Source of the DNA: Pseudomonas fluorescens Q2-87
Lineage (GTDB): Bacteria > Pseudomonadota > Gammaproteobacteria > Pseudomonadales > Pseudomonadaceae
Reading direction: 5' to 3'
DNA: 64,000 bases
NCBI RefSeq assembly: GCF_000281895.1
Contig: NZ_CM001558.1
Location: 4,592,556-4,656,555 of the forward strand
In this document: in pieces, positions 8,361-17,382 of the stretch
How positions within the stretch are numbered: the first letter of the stretch is position 1
How the letters are laid out: every line of letters begins with the position of its first letter
Made by a program: the position numbers and the translations under genes
Notes under the pieces: generated by a model
Databases searched by the model: none
Seen by the model: only the letters and a program-made list of their open reading frames with translations
Told to the model about the DNA's origin: nothing

Positions 8361-11300
8361 ATGTTCGAAAAAATCCTGATCGCCAACCGTGGCGCCATTG
8401 CCTGCCGCATCCTGCGCACCCTGCGCGAACTGAAGGTTCAAGGCGTGGCGGTGTATTCCCAGGCCGACGAGGCGAGCTTGCATATCCTGCAAGCCGATGA
8501 AGCCCACTGCCTGGGCGAAGGCGCAGCGGCCGGCACTTACCTGGCAGTGGACAAGCTCCTGGCAATCGCCAGAAGCAGCGGCGCAACGGCAATCCATCCC
8601 GGCTACGGTTTTCTCTCGGAAAACGCCGCTTTCGCTGAAGCCTGCGAGGCCGCCGGTATCGCCTTCATCGGCCCGACGCCGGAGCAATTACGCGTCTTCG
8701 GCCTCAAGCACACTGCCCGCGACCTGGCTCGCCAATATGGCGTGCCACTGCTCGAAGGCACCGACTTGCTGGACAGCCTCGACGCCGCGTTGGAGGCAGG
8801 AGCGCGGGTCGGCTATCCGGTGATGCTCAAAAGCACCGCGGGCGGCGGCGGGATCGGCATGCGCGTATGCCGCAGCGCGGCCGAGCTGAGCGAATCCTTC
8901 GAAGCCGTCAAGCGCCTTGGCCAGAACAACTTCAGCGACGCCGGCGTGTTCATCGAGAAATACATCGAACGCGCCCGGCACCTGGAAGTGCAAGTCTTTG
9001 GCGATGGCGCGGGCGAGATCATCGCCCTGGGTGTGCGCGACTGCTCGGTACAGCGGCGCAACCAGAAAGTCCTTGAAGAAACCCCGGCGCCCAATCTGCC
9101 CGAAGGCATGGCCGACGCGCTCTGCGCCGCAGCGATCCAACTGGCCAAGGCTGTGAACTACCGCAGCGCCGGCACCGTGGAGTTCGTGTTCGACAGCGAT
9201 GCGGGGCGCTTCTATTTCCTGGAAGTGAACACCCGCCTGCAAGTGGAGCACGGCGTCACCGAGCAGGTGTGGGGCGTGGACCTGGTGCGCTGGATGGTGC
9301 AACTGGCGGCCGGTGACCTGCCGCCACTGAGGGAGTTGAGCCAGGGATTGAAAGCCGAGGGCCATGCAATTCAGGCACGCCTGTACGCCGAGGATCCCGG
9401 CCGGGATTTCCAGCCCTGCCCTGGCCTGTTGACCGCCGTGAAATTTCCCCAGGCCGACGGCAAGCACTTGCGCATCGACACTTGGGTCGAAGCCGGTTGC
9501 CAGATCCCGCCCTACTTCGATCCGATGATCGCCAAGGTCATTCGCTGGGCACCCACCCGCGAACAGGCGCGCCTGGGCTTGCACCAGGCACTGGGCGAAA
9601 GCCTGCTGTACGGCGTCGAAACCAATCGCCAATACCTGCAACAGATTCTCCTCGATACGCCTTTCGCGGACGGCCAGCCTTGGACCCGCTGCCTCGAGAC
9701 GCTGGTCTATCGCGCCAATACCTTGGAAGTACTCAGCCCCGGCACCCAGACCAGCGTCCAGGACTACCCCGGCCGCCTCGGCTATTGGGCCGTGGGTGTG
9801 CCGCCGTCGGGGCCGATGGACAGCCGCTCGCTGCGCCTGGGCAATCGCCTGCTGGGTAATGAAGAAGGTGCGCCCGCGTTGGAAATCACCATGAGCGGGC
9901 CGCTGCTGCGCTTCAATTGCACGGCACGAGTGGCCGTGACCGGTGCGCAGATTGCGCTGACCCTCGATGGCGAAACGGTGCCGATGAACACGCCGCTGTC
10001 GATTGGCGCCGGCGCTACGCTGGCCATCGGCACGATTTCGGGAGCAGGAGCACGCAGCTACTTATGCCTGCAAGGCGGCTTGCAAGTACCCGATTATCTT
10101 GGCAGTAAAAGTACCTTCACCCTCGGCCAGTTCGGCGGTCACGGTGGTCGGGCGCTACGCACCGCAGACGTGCTGCACCTGGCAGCGCTGGAAGCGCACA
10201 CCGTGGCGCCGGCCATGAGCGCGCCGGCCCTCGAACTGCCGCCCTTGCGCCAGATCCGCGTGATCTACGGTCCTCACGGCGCACCGGAATATTTTACCGA
10301 AGACTACATCCAGACGTTCTTCGACACGGCATGGGAGGTGCATTTCAATTCCAGTCGCACCGGCGTCCGGCTGATCGGGCCGAAACCCGAATGGGTGCGC
10401 GCCGACGGTGGCGAGGCCGGGCTGCACCCGTCCAACATCCATGACAACCCGTACGCCATCGGAGCCGTGGATTTCACCGGCGACATGCCCGTCATCCTCG
10501 GCCCCGACGGCCCGAGCCTGGGTGGGTTCGTCTGCCCGGTGACGGTGATCGAGGCGGACCTTTGGCAACTGGGCCAACTCAAGGCCGGCGACAAAGTACA
10601 GTTTGTGCCGGTGGACATATCAACCGCTCGGTCATTGGCGACACACTTCCCTTGTGGCGAGGGAACTTGCTCCCGCTCGAGTACGCAGCACTCGCCAGAC
10701 AATAATCCTACCGATAAAGAGATGGGGCCGCTTCGCGACCCAGCGCGAGCAAGCTCGCTCGCCACAGGTTTTGGGTGTACACAGAAATGGGGGTCGCCTG
10801 TGGTGTTGGATATCGGCCACGGCGACACTCGGTTGGTGGCGAGATTGTCCGGCGATACCCATCTGCTGCTGGAAATCGGCGCGCCCGAACTGGACCTGGT
10901 GCTGCGCTTTCGCGCCCACGCCTTGATGCAGGCCTTGGAACACAAGCAACTGCGCGGTGTGATCGACCTGACGCCGGGCATTCGATCGCTGCAAGTGCAC
11001 TACCAACCCGAACAGATGCCCCTGGCCGATCTTCTGAGCATCGTCGCGGGTGAATGGGACGCGGTGTGTGCCGCGCAGGACCTGCAAGTGCCGTCGCGCA
11101 TCGTGCACCTGCCCTTGTCCTGGGATGACCCGGCCTGCCAGCTCGCCATCGAAAAATACATGACCACCGTGCGCAAGGACGCGCCTTGGTGCCCGAGCAA
11201 TCTGGAATTCATCCGGCGCATCAACGACCTGCCCAACCTCGATGAAGTGCAGCGCACAGTGTTCGATGCCAGCTATCTGGTGATGGGCCTGGGGGACGTC

Positions 11301-12041
11301 TACCTCGGTGCGCCGGTCGCCACGCCATTGGACCCACGGCACCGGCTGGTCACCACCAAATACAACCCGGCGCGGACCTGGACCGCGGAAAACTCGGTGG
11401 GCATTGGCGGCGCCTATATGTGCGTATACGGCATGGAGGGCCCGGGTGGCTATCAGTTCGTCGGGCGCACGTTGCAGATGTGGAATCGCTATCGGGACGT
11501 CGCCGCATTCGATGGCAAACCTTGGCTGCTGCGGTTTTTTGACCAGATCCGCTTCTACCCGGTCAGTGCCGATGAACTGTTGCGCATCCGCCGGGATTTC
11601 CCGCTGGGGCGCTTCGACCTGAAGATCGAGCACAGCCAGCTCAACCTCGCCGATTACCAAGGCTTTCTCGCCCGCGAAGCGGACAGCATCGCCGCGTTCC
11701 GACGCCAACAACAAGGCGCCTTCGACGCCGAGCGCGAACGCTGGATTGCCAGCGGCCAAGCCCATTTCGACAGTGAAGAAGCCACGCCCGTGGCCAGTGA
11801 AGACACGCAGTTGGCCGATAATCAATTAAGCATCGACAGCCACATCGCCGGCAACCTCTGGCAGGTCCAAGTGGAGATGGGCGCGCGGGTCGCCGCCGGT
11901 GATGTGCTGGTGATTCTGGAGTCAATGAAGATGGAAATCCCGGTACTCGCGCCGGTGGCCGGCGTGGTGCGCGAGGTCCGCGTCCAGCCTGGTTCGGCGG
12001 TACGCGCCGGACAGCGTGTGGTGGTGCTGGAACGTGACTGA
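8361..12041 (+). CDS. Urea carboxylase, probably guanidine carboxylase, with in-frame REP insert
   Basis: This 1,226-residue biotin enzyme carboxylates guanidine (or urea) using ATP and bicarbonate. The order is: biotin carboxylase domain (about 1-450; ATP-grasp Gly-rich loop near 155-165; EVNTRLQVEH near 288-297); carboxyltransferase parts of AHS2/KipA type (about 470-760) and AHS1/KipI type (about 805-1010); then biotinyl carrier domain with ESMKM, Lys1190. Context (guanidine-I riboswitch, two DUF1989 genes) favours guanidine as substrate. Residues about 764-803 are a translated REP pair sitting in the AHS2/AHS1 linker with the frame intact. The start at 8361 begins the standard M-F-E-K-I-L-I-A-N-R sequence; a longer frame starts in a REP-rich spacer. 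Confidence 0.92.
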   Translation: MFEKILIANRGAIACRILRTLRELKVQGVAVYSQADEASLHILQADEAHCLGEGAAAGTYLAVDKLLAIARSSGATAIHPGYGFLSENAAFAEACEAAGIAFIGPTPEQLRVFGLKHTARDLARQYGVPLLEGTDLLDSLDAALEAGARVGYPVMLKSTAGGGGIGMRVCRSAAELSESFEAVKRLGQNNFSDAGVFIEKYIERARHLEVQVFGDGAGEIIALGVRDCSVQRRNQKVLEETPAPNLPEGMADALCAAAIQLAKAVNYRSAGTVEFVFDSDAGRFYFLEVNTRLQVEHGVTEQVWGVDLVRWMVQLAAGDLPPLRELSQGLKAEGHAIQARLYAEDPGRDFQPCPGLLTAVKFPQADGKHLRIDTWVEAGCQIPPYFDPMIAKVIRWAPTREQARLGLHQALGESLLYGVETNRQYLQQILLDTPFADGQPWTRCLETLVYRANTLEVLSPGTQTSVQDYPGRLGYWAVGVPPSGPMDSRSLRLGNRLLGNEEGAPALEITMSGPLLRFNCTARVAVTGAQIALTLDGETVPMNTPLSIGAGATLAIGTISGAGARSYLCLQGGLQVPDYLGSKSTFTLGQFGGHGGRALRTADVLHLAALEAHTVAPAMSAPALELPPLRQIRVIYGPHGAPEYFTEDYIQTFFDTAWEVHFNSSRTGVRLIGPKPEWVRADGGEAGLHPSNIHDNPYAIGAVDFTGDMPVILGPDGPSLGGFVCPVTVIEADLWQLGQLKAGDKVQFVPVDISTARSLATHFPCGEGTCSRSSTQHSPDNNPTDKEMGPLRDPARASSLATGFGCTQKWGSPVVLDIGHGDTRLVARLSGDTHLLLEIGAPELDLVLRFRAHALMQALEHKQLRGVIDLTPGIRSLQVHYQPEQMPLADLLSIVAGEWDAVCAAQDLQVPSRIVHLPLSWDDPACQLAIEKYMTTVRKDAPWCPSNLEFIRRINDLPNLDEVQRTVFDASYLVMGLGDVYLGAPVATPLDPRHRLVTTKYNPARTWTAENSVGIGGAYMCVYGMEGPGGYQFVGRTLQMWNRYRDVAAFDGKPWLLRFFDQIRFYPVSADELLRIRRDFPLGRFDLKIEHSQLNLADYQGFLAREADSIAAFRRQQQGAFDAERERWIASGQAHFDSEEATPVASEDTQLADNQLSIDSHIAGNLWQVQVEMGARVAAGDVLVILESMKMEIPVLAPVAGVVREVRVQPGSAVRAGQRVVVLERD
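10652..10768. repeat. REP pair within the carboxylase coding sequence
   Basis: The left half is TTGTGGCGAGGGAACTTGCT and the right half is GCGAGCAAGCTCGCTCGCCA, in inverted orientation around about 60 bases. Both match REP halves elsewhere in this window. The span contains no stop codon in the carboxylase frame and encodes about 39 residues rich in Ser, Thr, Pro and Arg. Confidence 0.88.
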
Positions 12042-12063
12042 ACTCAACCAAAGGATCAATGCC

Positions 12064-13842
12064 ATGAACCTCTCTCTTCGCCTGGACGACCTGCGCAACA
12101 CCTATCGCCGCGGCGACCTGACGCCTCGTAAGCTGCTGTTGAGCCTGCGGGAAAAAGCCGCGGCACTGAACCCCGATTATCATCTGTTCATTCATTTGCT
12201 GACGCTTGAGGAACTGGAGCCCTACCTGGCCGCCTTGGAAGACCAGGACCTGGAAAGCCTGCCCTTGTACGGCGTGCCCTTTGCGATCAAGGACAACATC
12301 GACTTGGCTGGCATTCCTACCACCGCTGCCTGCCCGGCGTATGCCTATGTGCCGCAACGCTCGGCCACCATCGTCGAGCAATTGCTGGCCTTGGGCGCGA
12401 TTCCCCTGGGCAAGACCAACCTTGACCAGTTCGCCACCGGGCTCAATGGCACTCGTTCGCCCTATGGGGCTTGCCACAACAGCGTGCTGCCCGACTATCC
12501 GGCGGGCGGTTCCAGCGCCGGCTCGCCTCTGGCGGTGGCCTTGGGAGTAGCAAGTTTTGCCTTGGGCACGGACACCGCCGGCTCCGGCCGGGTGCCCGCG
12601 GCGCTGAACAATTTGGTCGGACTGAAAGCCACCAAAGGATTGATCTCCACGGCTGGCGTGGTCCCGGCCTGTCGCACGCTGGACTGCGTCACGACTTTCA
12701 CCGCAACGGCAAGGGAAGCCAGCCATTTGCTGGCAATGACGGCCCGTCTCGATCCACGCGATGAATACAGCCGCAACAATCCGCAGTGGAACGATGGCCC
12801 GGCATTCGGCGCACCGCGACGCTTTCGCTTCGGTGTGCCACGCCAACAGGACTTGGCGTTTTTCGGCTGCGAAGAAGGGCCGCGCCTGTTTCTGGAAGCC
12901 GTCGAGCGACTCGAGCAGCTGGGCGGCGAAGCGGTGGAGCTGGACCTGTCGCCCTTCCTCGAGGCCGCGCGCCTGCTGTATGAAGGACCGTGGGTGGCCG
13001 AGCGCTACAGCGTTGCCGGTGAGTTGATGGAGCGTGAGCCCGAGGCCGTATTGCCGGTCATCCGCGCCGTATTGGCGAAGGCTCCTACGGTGAATGGCGT
13101 CCAGACCTTCCGCGCCCAGTACCGTCTACAGGCCCTCAAAGCGCGCTGCGATCATCTGATGGAGACGCTCGATTGCGTGGTCACGCCGACCATTGGCCGC
13201 CCGGTGACGCTCGCCGAACTGGCCGCCGAGCCGGTGCTGCGCAATTCGGAACTGGGTTACTACACCAACTTCATGAACCTGCTGGACTACGCCGCCGTTG
13301 CTGTCCCGAGCGCGTTCATGGCCAACGGCTTGCCCTGGGGCGTGACGCTGTTCGGTCGAGCGTTTACCGATCAATACCTGCTGAGCGTGGCCGATGCGTT
13401 GCAGCGCCAGCAGGACCCTACGCTGCCAATACCGGCCAGTGCGGCGCGTCACGACCGGGCGCGGCTGGTGGTGTGCGGCGCACATTTGGACGGGCTGGCG
13501 CTGAACTGGCAGCTCAAGCAACGCGGTGGCCGTTTGATCGAGGCCACCCAAAGCTCGCCGCACTATCACCTCTACGCCCTGGCCGGCGGCCCACCCTTGC
13601 GCCCTGGAATGGTTCGGGTGAATGAGGGCGGCGTGGCGATCGAAGTCGAAGTCTGGGAGCTGCCAAGCAGTGAATTGGGCTCGTTCCTGACCGGTATCCC
13701 CGCACCGTTGGGACTGGGCAAAGTGCAGTTGGCCGATGGTCGCTGGGAAAGCGGCTTCATTAGTGAGCCGTATGGCCTGGAAGGGGCAAGGGACATCAGC
13801 CACTTGGGAGGATGGCGGGCCTATCTCCACAGCCTGAAATAA
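12064..13842 (+). CDS. atzF: Allophanate hydrolase
   Basis: This 592-residue amidase-signature enzyme splits allophanate into two ammonia and carbon dioxide, the last step of the pathway. The catalytic Lys lies in FAIKDNIDLAG (near residue 79). The Gly/Ser-rich core GGSSAGS and the nucleophile region TDTAGSGRVPAA follow. A C-terminal domain of about 150 residues is present, as in full AtzF proteins. It begins 22 bases after the carboxylase stop, preceded by AAAGGATC. No terminator is obvious after it, only a REP half near 13852. Confidence 0.93.
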   Translation: MNLSLRLDDLRNTYRRGDLTPRKLLLSLREKAAALNPDYHLFIHLLTLEELEPYLAALEDQDLESLPLYGVPFAIKDNIDLAGIPTTAACPAYAYVPQRSATIVEQLLALGAIPLGKTNLDQFATGLNGTRSPYGACHNSVLPDYPAGGSSAGSPLAVALGVASFALGTDTAGSGRVPAALNNLVGLKATKGLISTAGVVPACRTLDCVTTFTATAREASHLLAMTARLDPRDEYSRNNPQWNDGPAFGAPRRFRFGVPRQQDLAFFGCEEGPRLFLEAVERLEQLGGEAVELDLSPFLEAARLLYEGPWVAERYSVAGELMEREPEAVLPVIRAVLAKAPTVNGVQTFRAQYRLQALKARCDHLMETLDCVVTPTIGRPVTLAELAAEPVLRNSELGYYTNFMNLLDYAAVAVPSAFMANGLPWGVTLFGRAFTDQYLLSVADALQRQQDPTLPIPASAARHDRARLVVCGAHLDGLALNWQLKQRGGRLIEATQSSPHYHLYALAGGPPLRPGMVRVNEGGVAIEVEVWELPSSELGSFLTGIPAPLGLGKVQLADGRWESGFISEPYGLEGARDISHLGGWRAYLHSLK

Positions 13843-13851
13843 TCTCGCCCC

Positions 13852-13880
13852 CGTGGCGAGGGCATTTGCTCCTCGTCACG
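13852..13880. repeat. Single REP half
   Basis: A lone GTGGCGAGGGCATTTGCTCC element of the GTGGCGAGG REP type follows the allophanate hydrolase stop codon. Its inverted partner is not seen. Confidence 0.55.
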
Positions 13881-13963
13881 TTCCTACAAACCTGCAAATC
13901 CGAGTGTTTTTTCCTACAAGGCCACTAGACTGATTTCATTGGGTCTGCGCCAAGGGAATCGCC

Positions 13964-14710
13964 ATGTCGCTCCGTTCGCCGTTGTACGCCCAGCGCAAGC
14001 CGCTCCTGATCACAGTGGCGCTGCTCGGTGCGGGTTTCCTGGTCATTTCATTGCTGGGTTATTACGCAGCACCTGCCTCGGTACGCGAGCACCTTCTCAA
14101 GGCGCTGTACCTGAACCTGCTGATCGGCCTGCTCGTGGCGCTGACTGCGCTCGCACTGCTCTATCGCCTGATCAACAATTTTCAACACCGTATCGATGCC
14201 CAGGCGACCCTCGACAGCCTGACGGAACTGCCCAACCGTCGTGGCTTCGACCTGCTGGCCGTCCAGGCCCTGCACGAAGCCCAGCGCGACCCCAAGCCCT
14301 TGACCGCGCTATTGCTGGAACTGGACGATTTCAAGCGACTGGACGCCGCTCATGGCCATATCGTCAGCGACCAACTATTGACCGGATTCGCGCGCAACCT
14401 GGCTGAAAGCCTGCGGCACTCGGACATTGTGTGTCGCTGGGGTTACGAGATATTTGTCGTCCTGCTCAAGGACACCGATGGACAGACCGGTCTGAAAATC
14501 GCAGAGAAAATTCGTCAGCACATCGAAAAACAGCGTTACTTCTGCAGCGGGAAGCAATTGCTTGTCACTGTCAGCATCGGCCTTACCACCTTGCAGGACG
14601 AGGACACCTTGCACAGCCTGCTGTCGCGGGCTGATCATGCGCTGCAACGCGCCCGACAGACCGGATGCAATCGAACCTGCGTGGAACTGCCTCACTCCAG
14701 TTATGAATAA
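13964..14710 (+). CDS. Membrane protein with degenerate GGDEF domain and intact I-site
   Basis: The 248-residue protein has two transmembrane helices (about 14-34 and 47-68) and one GGDEF domain (about 80-240). The signature is GYEIF at residues 160-164, so the catalytic Glu is replaced by Ile and diguanylate cyclase activity is unlikely. The inhibitory-site motif RHSD (151-154) lies exactly five residues before the signature, as in product-binding GGDEF domains. This suggests a membrane c-di-GMP receptor rather than a cyclase (inference). It overlaps the next gene by 8 bases. Confidence 0.85.
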   Translation: MSLRSPLYAQRKPLLITVALLGAGFLVISLLGYYAAPASVREHLLKALYLNLLIGLLVALTALALLYRLINNFQHRIDAQATLDSLTELPNRRGFDLLAVQALHEAQRDPKPLTALLLELDDFKRLDAAHGHIVSDQLLTGFARNLAESLRHSDIVCRWGYEIFVVLLKDTDGQTGLKIAEKIRQHIEKQRYFCSGKQLLVTVSIGLTTLQDEDTLHSLLSRADHALQRARQTGCNRTCVELPHSSYE

Positions 14711-14921
14711 ACCCGACCTTTGCCCAGCCTGCGGCGGCGCCAACGACTGCACGCTGGCCAATCCGAAAACGGCCGACCGGCCCTGCTGGTGTTTTAGCGT
14801 GAGTATCGACCCGGCGGTGCTTGAAGCATTGCCGGCCGAACTGCGCGATCAATCCTGCCTGTGTCCGCGCTGCGCCCAGGTCCAAGCCCACCTGCAAGCC
14901 AGGCCCCGGCCGATCGAGTAA
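14703..14921 (+). CDS. Cysteine-rich CWC family protein
   Basis: This 72-residue soluble protein has Cys pairs spaced like a zinc-binding domain: C-P-A-C near the N-terminus, C-W-C in the middle and C-L-C-P-R-C near residues 53-58. This matches the small cysteine-rich CWC family, whose role is unknown. Its ATG overlaps the stop region of the GGDEF gene and it precedes a pseudouridine synthase gene; the same small protein is often found beside that enzyme in pseudomonads (recalled, not checked). Confidence 0.75.
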   Translation: MNKPDLCPACGGANDCTLANPKTADRPCWCFSVSIDPAVLEALPAELRDQSCLCPRCAQVQAHLQARPRPIE

Positions 14922-14956
14922 GATGCGCGCCCTCTGCCTTCATGCCTGTACTGCCC

Positions 14957-15649
14957 ATGCGCGTTGACCGTTTCCTCAGCAATCTGCCGTGTTTCAACCG
15001 TCAACAGGTCCGGCTGCTATTGGTGGAACGTCGGGTGCGGATCGACGGCCAGACTGTCAACGATCCGCATGCGCAAGTGCGTGAATTCAGTCGCGTCGAA
15101 GTCGACGATCAACTGCTGCAGGCGGGCCGCCCGACGCGCTACTTCATGCTGCACAAACCATCCGGCTGCGTCAGCGCCACGCGCGATCCGCAACACCGCA
15201 CCGTCCTCGACTGTCTGGAGGAACCGGACAAGGAAGACCTGCACATCGCCGGGCGCCTGGATTACAACACCACCGGCCTGATGCTGATTACCAACGACGG
15301 CGCCTGGTCGCGGCGCCTGACCCAACCGCAGACCAAACTGCCAAAGGTCTATTACGTCGAAACCGAGCAGGCCATCACCGACGAGTACACTGAGGTCTTT
15401 GCCCGAGGCCTGTATTTTGCCTTTGAAAATCTCACCACCTTACCGGCGCAACTGGAGCTGCTGGGACCGAGATCGGCGCGACTGAGCATCGTCGAGGGGC
15501 GCTATCACCAGGTCAAACGCATGTTCGGCCACTTCAATAACAAGGTGTTGCGCCTGCACCGTGAACGCATGGGGCCATTGCTGCTGGACGCTCTTCTGGA
15601 GCCGGGCCAGTACCGCGCGTTGAGCCCTGAGGAAGTCCGTCTCGTCTGA
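14957..15649 (+). CDS. RsuA-type 16S rRNA pseudouridine synthase
   Basis: The 230-residue enzyme has an N-terminal S4 RNA-binding domain (MRVDRFLSNL..., about 1-60). The pseudouridine synthase core follows with the catalytic GRLDYNTTGLM segment; the active Asp is in G-R-L-D. It is related to RsuA/RluE/RluF and probably modifies 16S rRNA near position 516. Two in-frame ATGs (14942 and 14957) are possible and neither has a strong ribosome site; I chose the one starting M-R-V-D-R, the usual N-terminus. Confidence 0.85.
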   Translation: MRVDRFLSNLPCFNRQQVRLLLVERRVRIDGQTVNDPHAQVREFSRVEVDDQLLQAGRPTRYFMLHKPSGCVSATRDPQHRTVLDCLEEPDKEDLHIAGRLDYNTTGLMLITNDGAWSRRLTQPQTKLPKVYYVETEQAITDEYTEVFARGLYFAFENLTTLPAQLELLGPRSARLSIVEGRYHQVKRMFGHFNNKVLRLHRERMGPLLLDALLEPGQYRALSPEEVRLV

Positions 15650-15959
15650 GTCCGGCGACCGCTGGGCAGAAGTGTCAAACAATTTGCTGCGCGGCACTTG
15701 CGCAACGGCCGCCCCCCTGCTTGAATCAGACCGTCGGCCGAAATGTGACCGATGAGTCACAACATACTTCCAAGAAACTTTTTGCCGGCCGGAACCCTCA
15801 GGTTCCGCCTTGTCCCTCCGGCAGACTGCCCGCCATAACAATACCCGTCGACCGTTTTATGGATCGACATGGGCCTTATCTTCCAGGCGAATGCCTACCT
15901 GTCACATTGCCCGTGCAATCTCATTGCGCGCATACCCGCTTGCCTAGGAGTCTTATGAC
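15650..15959. promoter_or_regulatory. Leader region of phaG, no gene
   Basis: This 310-base gap has no credible coding frame. It contains a perfect six-base-pair hairpin GGAACC-CTCA-GGTTCC at 15791-15806. Just upstream, GAAACTT loosely resembles an extracytoplasmic-function sigma -35 element, but no good -10 is placed correctly. AlgU control of phaG is known in other pseudomonads; this site is only a weak hint. Confidence 0.35.
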
Positions 15960-16844
15960 ATGAGGCCAGAAATCGCTGTGCTGGATATACAGGGTCAGTA
16001 TCGGGTTTACACGGAGTTCTATCGCGCAGACGCCGCACAAAAGACCATCATCCTGGTCAACGGCTCGATGGCCACCACTGCGTCGTTTGCACAGACCGCA
16101 AAAAACCTCTACCCGCAGTTCAATGTCGTGCTGTACGACCAGCCCTACGCGGGCAAGTCCAAGGCCCACAACCTGCACGAGACAATGCTGACGAAGGAGA
16201 TCGAAGGGCAGATTCTCCTGGAGCTGATCGACCATTTTGCCGCCGAGCATGTGCTGTCGTTCTCCTGGGGCGGCGCCGCCACGCTGAGCGCCTTGGCGCA
16301 ACGCCCGCGACGCATCGAGAAAGCCGTGATCAGCTCGTTTTCACCGGTGCTCAATGCACCGATGCGCGACTACCTGGAACGCGGCGTGGATTACCTGGGT
16401 AGCCTGGACGGCGACCGGGTCGGGCACTTGGTCAACAGCACCATCGGCAAGCATTTGCCGCCGCTGTTCAAGCGCTTCAACTATCGCCACGTCAGCAGCC
16501 TGGCCGAGCATGAATACGGGCAGATGCACTTCCACATCAGCGACGTGCTCCACAGCGACCAGCAGTGCTACATCAACGCGGCAAAAAAAATCAACGTCCC
16601 GGTGCTGTTCCTGAACGGCGAGTGGGACGAATACACCTCGGCCACGGACGCCAGGCTCTTCGCCAACCACGTGCAGCACAGCACCTTCAACACGCTACAA
16701 GCCACCGGGCACTTCCTGGACATGGAGCACAAGGCCGCGTGCCGGGACAGCCGCAACGCCTTGCTGGGTTTCCTCACACCGGAACACCACGAAAGCCGAC
16801 CGCGCTATAACTACGTGCAGGATTACCATGCACTGGCCATCTGA
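15960..16844 (+). CDS. phaG: (R)-3-hydroxyacyl-ACP:CoA transacylase / thioesterase PhaG
   Basis: This 294-residue alpha/beta-hydrolase links fatty-acid synthesis to medium-chain polyhydroxyalkanoate formation by releasing 3-hydroxyacyl groups from ACP. The whole sequence closely resembles P. putida PhaG from memory, including the first ten residues. The nucleophile motif SFSWGGA places Ser102. An Asp in NGEWDEYTS and His in GHFLDMEH complete the likely triad. Length is standard. It is monocistronic, with a REP-like hairpin after the stop. Confidence 0.93.
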   Translation: MRPEIAVLDIQGQYRVYTEFYRADAAQKTIILVNGSMATTASFAQTAKNLYPQFNVVLYDQPYAGKSKAHNLHETMLTKEIEGQILLELIDHFAAEHVLSFSWGGAATLSALAQRPRRIEKAVISSFSPVLNAPMRDYLERGVDYLGSLDGDRVGHLVNSTIGKHLPPLFKRFNYRHVSSLAEHEYGQMHFHISDVLHSDQQCYINAAKKINVPVLFLNGEWDEYTSATDARLFANHVQHSTFNTLQATGHFLDMEHKAACRDSRNALLGFLTPEHHESRPRYNYVQDYHALAI

Positions 16845-16856
16845 AACGAGTCCTGG

Positions 16857-16902
16857 CGAGCAAGCCCCTGCTGCCCCTCCAGCAATGGGGCTTGCCCGCC
16901 AA
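16857..16902. repeat. REP-like inverted repeat
   Basis: GGCGAGCAAGCCCC and TGGGGCTTGCCCGCC form long arms with an inner TGCTG/CAGCA pairing, giving one continuous hairpin about 46 bases long. It follows phaG and could limit read-through into the tRNA. Confidence 0.65.
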
Positions 16903-17004
16903 TGACCGCTCTGGTTTGAGGCTCGCGTAGACGACTGGCAGCACGCGAAGTGAAGAAAAACTTCAAATCCGCGCCCACATCTGGTACAAAGTCAGCCGCT
17001 CTGA

Positions 17005-17078
17005 GCGGGTGTCGTATAATGGCATTACTCCAGCTTCCCAAGCTGATAACGAGGGTTCGATTCCCTTCACCCGCTCCA
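17005..17078 (+). tRNA. tRNA-Gly (anticodon CCC)
   Basis: The cloverleaf can be drawn by hand: acceptor GCGGGTG pairs with CACCCGC, discriminator T, then an encoded CCA. The anticodon stem CCAGC/GCTGA (with one imperfect pair) holds the loop TTCCCAA, giving anticodon CCC. The T arm AGGGTTCGATTCCCT is canonical. It borders a patch of decayed accessory genes, and tRNA-Gly genes are frequent integration sites; I found no repeated 3' end to prove an attachment site. Confidence 0.95.
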
Positions 17079-17124
17079 ATCGAATTTTTCCCACGTTGGT
17101 ATCGACGGGGGATGCAGGAAAAGA

Positions 17125-17152
17125 AAAACCGGCCTTGATGGCCGGTTTTTTT
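17125..17152 (+). terminator. Rho-independent terminator after tRNA-Gly
   Basis: The stem ACCGGCC/GGCCGGT with loop TTGAT is followed by a run of seven T. It ends the tRNA-Gly transcript. Confidence 0.85.
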
Positions 17153-17224
17153 ATATCCGAGACTTGACTCAAGGTACGTAAGAATCCGCCGGCTTGTGCG
17201 TTTTTGGAGTGGGTTCTATCGTTT

Positions 17225-17382
17225 TTCGGTCGCTGGAAAAACAGCGATCGGGTTTGGTAGCCCCTCCGCATCGACGCATAGTGTCACCTTGCACGGCCAT
17301 CTCTAGGCCGGCGCTTTATGGTGGCCATGCGCAGGGCTCCCTCCGGGGACGCCGGTTCCGATGCCCGGCCTACCGACCTTCG
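17225..17382 (+). ncRNA. Structured RNA-like element, possible C4-type antisense RNA leader
   Basis: Several compact hairpins occur in series: TCGCTG/CAGCGA at 17230-17247, CGGCC/GGCCG at 17294-17310, and a GC-rich block with GCAGGGCTCCCTCCGGGGA and CGCCGGTTCCG. The second half resembles, from memory, the C4 antisense RNA regions of phages and integrative elements, which control a downstream reading frame. Here a broken antitoxin frame starts at 17383, right at its end. The assignment is tentative; the absence of a coding frame and the structure are direct observations. Confidence 0.4.

Noticed and set aside
17005..17078. An attachment-site duplication of the tRNA-Gly 3' end
   Set aside because: No copy of the tRNA 3' sequence was found downstream by eye, and no integrase gene is present.
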